Positions 59,821 to 64,000 of a stretch of DNA of 64,000 bases are shown here, piece after piece. The translations under genes and the position numbers were made by a program. Under the pieces are notes generated by a model that made no database searches, was not told the origin of the DNA, and was given only the letters and a program-made list of their open reading frames with translations. The DNA is from Trissonchulus latispiculum (Eukaryota > Nematoda > Enoplea > Enoplida > Ironidae). Location of the stretch: positions 1-64,000 of the forward strand of contig JASAND010006966.1 of NCBI GenBank assembly GCA_030248195.1, read 5' to 3'. Each line of letters starts with the position of its first letter. The first letter of the stretch is position 1.

Positions 59821-62800
59821 TTGTTGGACAAACTGCTTCAGATACCTCTGATTCGGAACCCGAACAAGTCCAAATCCTTAACATTGTTACCCCTAACCAT
59901 CAAGAAACAATTAACTGTACTTTGTTGTTATCCAAAGGCAAACAATCAATAAGACAACTGTTTATAGTAGATACCGGCGCCCCGGTTTCCATCTTGTCGA
60001 AGACATCTTATCAAAACACTTTCAGTTCATTTGGTTTAAAGCAATCTACTACATCCCTTCTGTCGTATACCCTGGAACGATTAACGGTGCTAGGTTGCAT
60101 CGACTTATTACTGACCTACAAAGACAAAGAAACCAAGGGTAAATTCTTTGTAGTTGATTCACCTACTTCACTGCTTGGTCGTGACCTCATCCAACGACTA
60201 GATTTCCAAATCAACGGGAAAACTCTAACCATCGACGCCATAACAAAAGAATCCTTGGCAATTCAGTATCCTATTCTGTTTTCTTCAAAACTAGGAAAGA
60301 TCAAGAACTTTAAACAGCGAATTCAGCTGAAAGAAAAATCCACACCAGGCAAAAGCTTCGACGTCCTTCTTTGGCTTTGAAAGACAAAATATCGGAGGAA
60401 TTGCAAGTATTGGTTGATAGCGATGTCATAGAACCGATCTAGGCATCCGACTGGGTCCATCCCATGGTTGCAGTTGTCAAACCTAATGGAAAGCTAAGAA
60501 TTGCTGTGATCTGAGAAAACTAAATGAATGCGTAATATCTGACAAGTTTCCTTTACCAAATTTGGAAGAAGCCTCAATCGAAATCCATGGCTGCACCATT
60601 TTCTCCAAGCTTGACCTTTCAAAGGTTTACTTTCAGATGGAATTGGCTGAGGAATCTCGTCCACTGACCGCTTTCCTCACCCAAAATGGCCTTTTCCAAT
60701 ATAAACGCCTACCTATGGGTTTAAAATCGTCAGCTGCTGCTTTCCAGAAAATAATTCAAATTGTCCTAGCTGATGAACCAGGAGTGATCGCATACCAAGA
60801 CGACATCCTCATCGGCGGTAAAGATCAAACTGAACATGATGTACGACTGCACAGAATTCTTGCCAAGCTACAGCAAAGAGACATCAGACTTGAACTCTCA
60901 AAGTTAGAAATTTCCGTACCGACCGTTGGCTTTCTTGGACATATTATTTCCGCTGATGGTATGAAACCTGCCACCAAGAACCTAAAGGCCATAACCGACG
61001 CTCCTGAACCAACGGATCTTGCAGCGGTCCGATCCTTTCTTGGTCTATGTTCTTTCTATCTGCGATTTGTTCGAAACTTCGCAACCATGTGCGAACCCCT
61101 TAGACTACTAACCAGAGGGGACAACCAGAAGTTTACTTGGGGACCTGATCAAAAGAAAACCTTCCGGATCCTCAGGGAAGAAATCATCAAAGCACCGGCT
61201 TTAGGAGTTTTCGATGCATCAGCAAGGACCATTCTAACAACTGATGCTTCAGGATACGGACTTGGTGCCATACTTTCGCAGGTTCAGCATGGAAAGGAGA
61301 AGATCATAGCCTTTGCTTCTTGTACTTTGTTAGAAGCTGAGCGTAAATATTCCGTTGCCGATCGCGAAGCCTTGGCTTGCGTATGGGCATGTGAAAGGTG
61401 GCATACTTTTCTGTGGGGAAGATCATTCACCCTCCGCACGGATGACTAAGCTCTCACTGTGCTTAGATACTGGAGGCAAAGGAAGGAAGCCGATGCGAAT
61501 TTCCCGTTGGTATGCTCGCCTTTTTCAATATGACTTCAAAATTGAATATCGGCCAGGATCACTCAATGTCGTAGCCGACACCTTATCCCGACTGCCTTTA
61601 CCTGAAACTACATGCTTTACCGAAGAAGAAGTCATGGTGGCGCAGATACATCACAACCCCGCAATAACCACAGCGGAACTCATGGAGTCCAGTCGAAACG
61701 ACGGACGGCTTCAAGAAGTAAAAGAGTTTATCCTAAGCGGCTGGCCAAACAAGGAAAAACTGAAAGCCAACCTTCACCCGTTCTATAACATTCGTGATGA
61801 ACTGTTCCTTTGGGTAGTTTGTGTTTGCAGAAGTGACCATAGGATCATCATCCCGGAGTCCTTACAGCAGAGACTTATCCTGACAGCTCATGATACACAT
61901 CAAGGTATGTCACGAACAAAGCAGTTGCTGCATGAATGTATTGGTGGCCTGGGTTTGACACTCAGGTTGAAAATATGATCCGCCATTGCGATGTTTGCAG
62001 CCCTTTGGACAAAACGCTCAAGATCAGAGACACACCAATACAACCAATAGATTTGCCACAAGGTCCGTGGCAAAGAATATCGGTCGACATTGCTGGTCCG
62101 CTGAACATAGCACCGGCAAGTGCCCGTTTTCTTTTGGTTCTCTATGACCATTTCACCAAATGGCCTGAAGTGGGAATATGCACCGTTCCAACAACCAAAG
62201 CGGAACCTTTCTGGAGCGTTCAACTTTCTGGAACCGATATTTGCTCGTTTCGGTCTCCCTAAAGAAATTATCACCGACAACGGCACGCAGTTCACCAGCG
62301 CCGAATTTGCCGATTACCTACAAGGATATAATATTCAGCACAGACCCACAGCTGTCTACAATCCTCAGCAAACGGAGCGACAGAACGCTTCATCCGTTTT
62401 CTGAAGGAACAAATTCAAAGCTTTGTTTATACCGGATCTGGTTGGAAGCAAGGAATTACAGGTATGCTATCCAGTTACCGAACGACCCCACACAGAGCAA
62501 CTGGAATTTGCCCCGCCAATCTCATGTTCGGCCGATCAGTCAGGACGAAGCTTAACAATCCAGTGGTTGATTGCGACAAAAGGAAAGAGCCAATTGAAAA
62601 GATCAGGAACAAGGTAAAGAGTTATCAACAGAAAATTAAAGACTATGCTGATCACAAAAGATCTGCAAGACCAGACAAGATATTGCTAGTCGACTTTGTG
62701 CGGCACAGATTACCTGGAATAAAGGCAAAGTTTTCTAAGCATATCAAAGTTGTCGCCAGGAAAGGTCCTTCAACTGTGGTCCTCAAAGATGGTCGCACGT

Positions 62801-63105
62801 GGAATACTCGCAAATTGGCTAAAATAGAAAAACCATCTGAGTGGAAGAAGAAAATCCTTCACAAGGATGCTTCAAGGATTCCATGCAATGAACAGGAGGT
62901 TCGGCCAGAGGAAATGCCCGTACAGATGGAGCGACATAATGAAATGCCGCTAAACCTACCACATATTCCAATCCTTGACCAACGCTGCAATTTGCGACAT
63001 CCTAAACGAGAACGAGAACCTCTTGATCCTTGGAATATGAGATCAGGAAATATGGACGACGTGGACAAAGAGGGCGTTAATCATTTTACAAGAGGGAAAA
63101 TGTAG
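59821..63105 (+). pseudogene. pol of the Ty3/gypsy element, frame-broken
   Basis: Protease with active-site DTG (59970-59978, context VDTGAP); RT with YQDD (60793-60804) in place of the commoner YxDD with aliphatic x; RNase H with TTDASGYG (about 61230); integrase with HHCC, VDIAGP, TDNGTQF and a C-terminal basic part. Breaks seen: frame change near 60370, in-frame TAG near 60440, a lost base near 60510, TAA near 61447, and frame changes near 61940, 62200 and 62370. The multiple lesions mean it cannot make a working polyprotein. Confidence 0.88.
63088..63100 (+). other. Polypurine tract
   Basis: ACAAGAGGGAAAA immediately before the 3' LTR, as required for plus-strand priming in LTR elements. 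Confidence 0.7.
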
Positions 63106-63213
63106 AAATGAATGAAGCTAAAACTTAAAAAACTAAAAACTTTAGGGTTTATGATCCTTTGATGTAGTGATAGGGATCAGACGTTTTGTGCTTGATATAG
63201 CGTCGTTACTACA
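63101..63213 (+). repeat. 3' LTR, 113 bp
   Basis: Matches the 5' LTR with about four substitutions; followed by AACAG. Confidence 0.93.
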
Positions 63214-63218
63214 AACAG

Positions 63219-64000
63219 TGAATTCCGCTAAGGAAAGGTTAAACTAAAGAGTGGGAAAGCCGGCCATTTCCATGGAAATCCTTGATTATTAAATATTAAA
63301 AGAATTAATAATTTTAGTTTTAGAATTGGTGTTAAAACAGCTCATGCTTTTGGGAACCTAATAATTTTAATGCCGACCTAAAGCTGAAATAAATGCAAGT
63401 ATAATAACAGTGATTTTTGATCGTTAGCGCCTTTATTAGAGTATATGGCTGGCAACACCGAGTTGCCGGCAGTGGGAGAACAGCTCCCGAATAATTAGCT
63501 CGGAACAAATCAGGGTCGTAGTTAAGGGACCCTCTATCTCAGACTCATGTGTGAAGTATTTTCCAATATTTCGGTTGATTTTCATTTAAAAGTATTCAAA
63601 ATGTAACGCTATCTTTACGAATGGTATATTAAACTTCTCGTTTTGTGTAAGAGACTCCGGTCTCTGTAGCTAAGAATCAAAAGTTAAGTTTGGGCGCTCA
63701 AATATAGTCAGTCTTGTCAGGATATCCCTAGTGGTCGGTTGAGTTTTGCCCATCTTTTGCTCTCTCTTGTTGGAACGACCCATTTTGGATTTTGGCGGGG
63801 GCTAGAATTCTCCCTTTATTGTGCTAATCGATATTGCTCTTGTTATTTTTGTCTGCTGTCCGAATATCGTTGAAAGTCTTCTTTTGCTACGAATGTGTAA
63901 AAATTCCTAAGTTTGTGTTGTTTTCTTAATTTCGTCAAAATAAACACACGGTACTATTTAGATTGCCGGCGCGTTCTGTTGTTGAGTAGGGTAAGCGAAT
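63219..64000. other. Intergenic, nothing recognised
   Basis: AT-rich to the window edge with no supported gene or repeat. Confidence 0.5.

Larger units (their letters stand above)
58869..63213 (+). mobile_element. Complete Ty3/gypsy retrotransposon, very short LTRs
   Basis: A 4,345-bp element with 113-bp LTRs (TGTAG...CTACA), the 5-bp duplication AACAG on both sides (58864-58868 and 63214-63218), a TGGCGAC primer-site-like sequence and a purine stretch before the 3' LTR. Domain order gag, protease, RT, RNase H, integrase is that of Ty3/gypsy. The YQDD RT motif and double zinc-knuckle gag resemble the Mag lineage (inference). The LTRs differ at about 4 of 113 positions, suggesting a moderately old insertion, and the reading frames are broken. 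Confidence 0.93.

Overview
This is a TE-rich animal chromosome segment, most probably nematode. The support for nematode is tandem TWK-type two-pore potassium channels, a globin with one intron in the haem-pocket region, a lysosomal-type serine carboxypeptidase split into many exons, and interstitial arrays of TTAGGC, the nematode telomere repeat. No sequence pins a species. Coding exons make up only about 6 kb of the 64 kb; transposable elements and AT-rich spacer make up most of the rest.

Layout: 1-12.6 kb holds no gene I can support. It carries hAT-like miniature elements, a composite tRNA-derived SINE, microsatellites and spacer. An SLC16/monocarboxylate-type transporter lies on the + strand at 12.64-18.21 kb (5 exons, 589 aa). 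A serine carboxypeptidase (S10) lies on the + strand at 21.20-33.37 kb (11 exons, 533 aa), its introns swollen by at least five miniature elements and an antisense Ty3/gypsy integrase fragment. 33.4-44.5 kb is spacer plus a TTA-flanked TIR element, a start-less Cys-rich reading frame and a non-autonomous LTR element with nested LTRs. Two tandem K2P channel genes lie on the + strand at 44.75-47.94 and about 49.21-50.80 kb. A globin with an N-myristoylation-type start lies on the - strand at 51.65-52.72 kb and converges on the second channel. The tail (53-64 kb) has simple-repeat arrays, a poly(A)-tailed retroposed unit and a complete but frame-broken Ty3/gypsy retrotransposon with 113-bp LTRs (58.87-63.21 kb).

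The most striking pattern is a cohort of about ten non-autonomous elements, 0.2-1.3 kb long. Each is flanked by a perfect 8-bp target-site duplication and most begin with a hAT-like YAGNGNTG-type end. Just inside each end lies a different short direct-repeat array (CCGGGTCA, GGCCCG, CGGGTACC, GAAACT, GGCCTAAA, poly-G/C). For two insertions the window also holds a paralogous empty site, which fixes the boundaries exactly. No hAT transposase is visible here, so the elements must be mobilised from elsewhere. The genes are unrelated to each other; nothing suggests an operon or shared pathway, apart from the duplicated channel pair.
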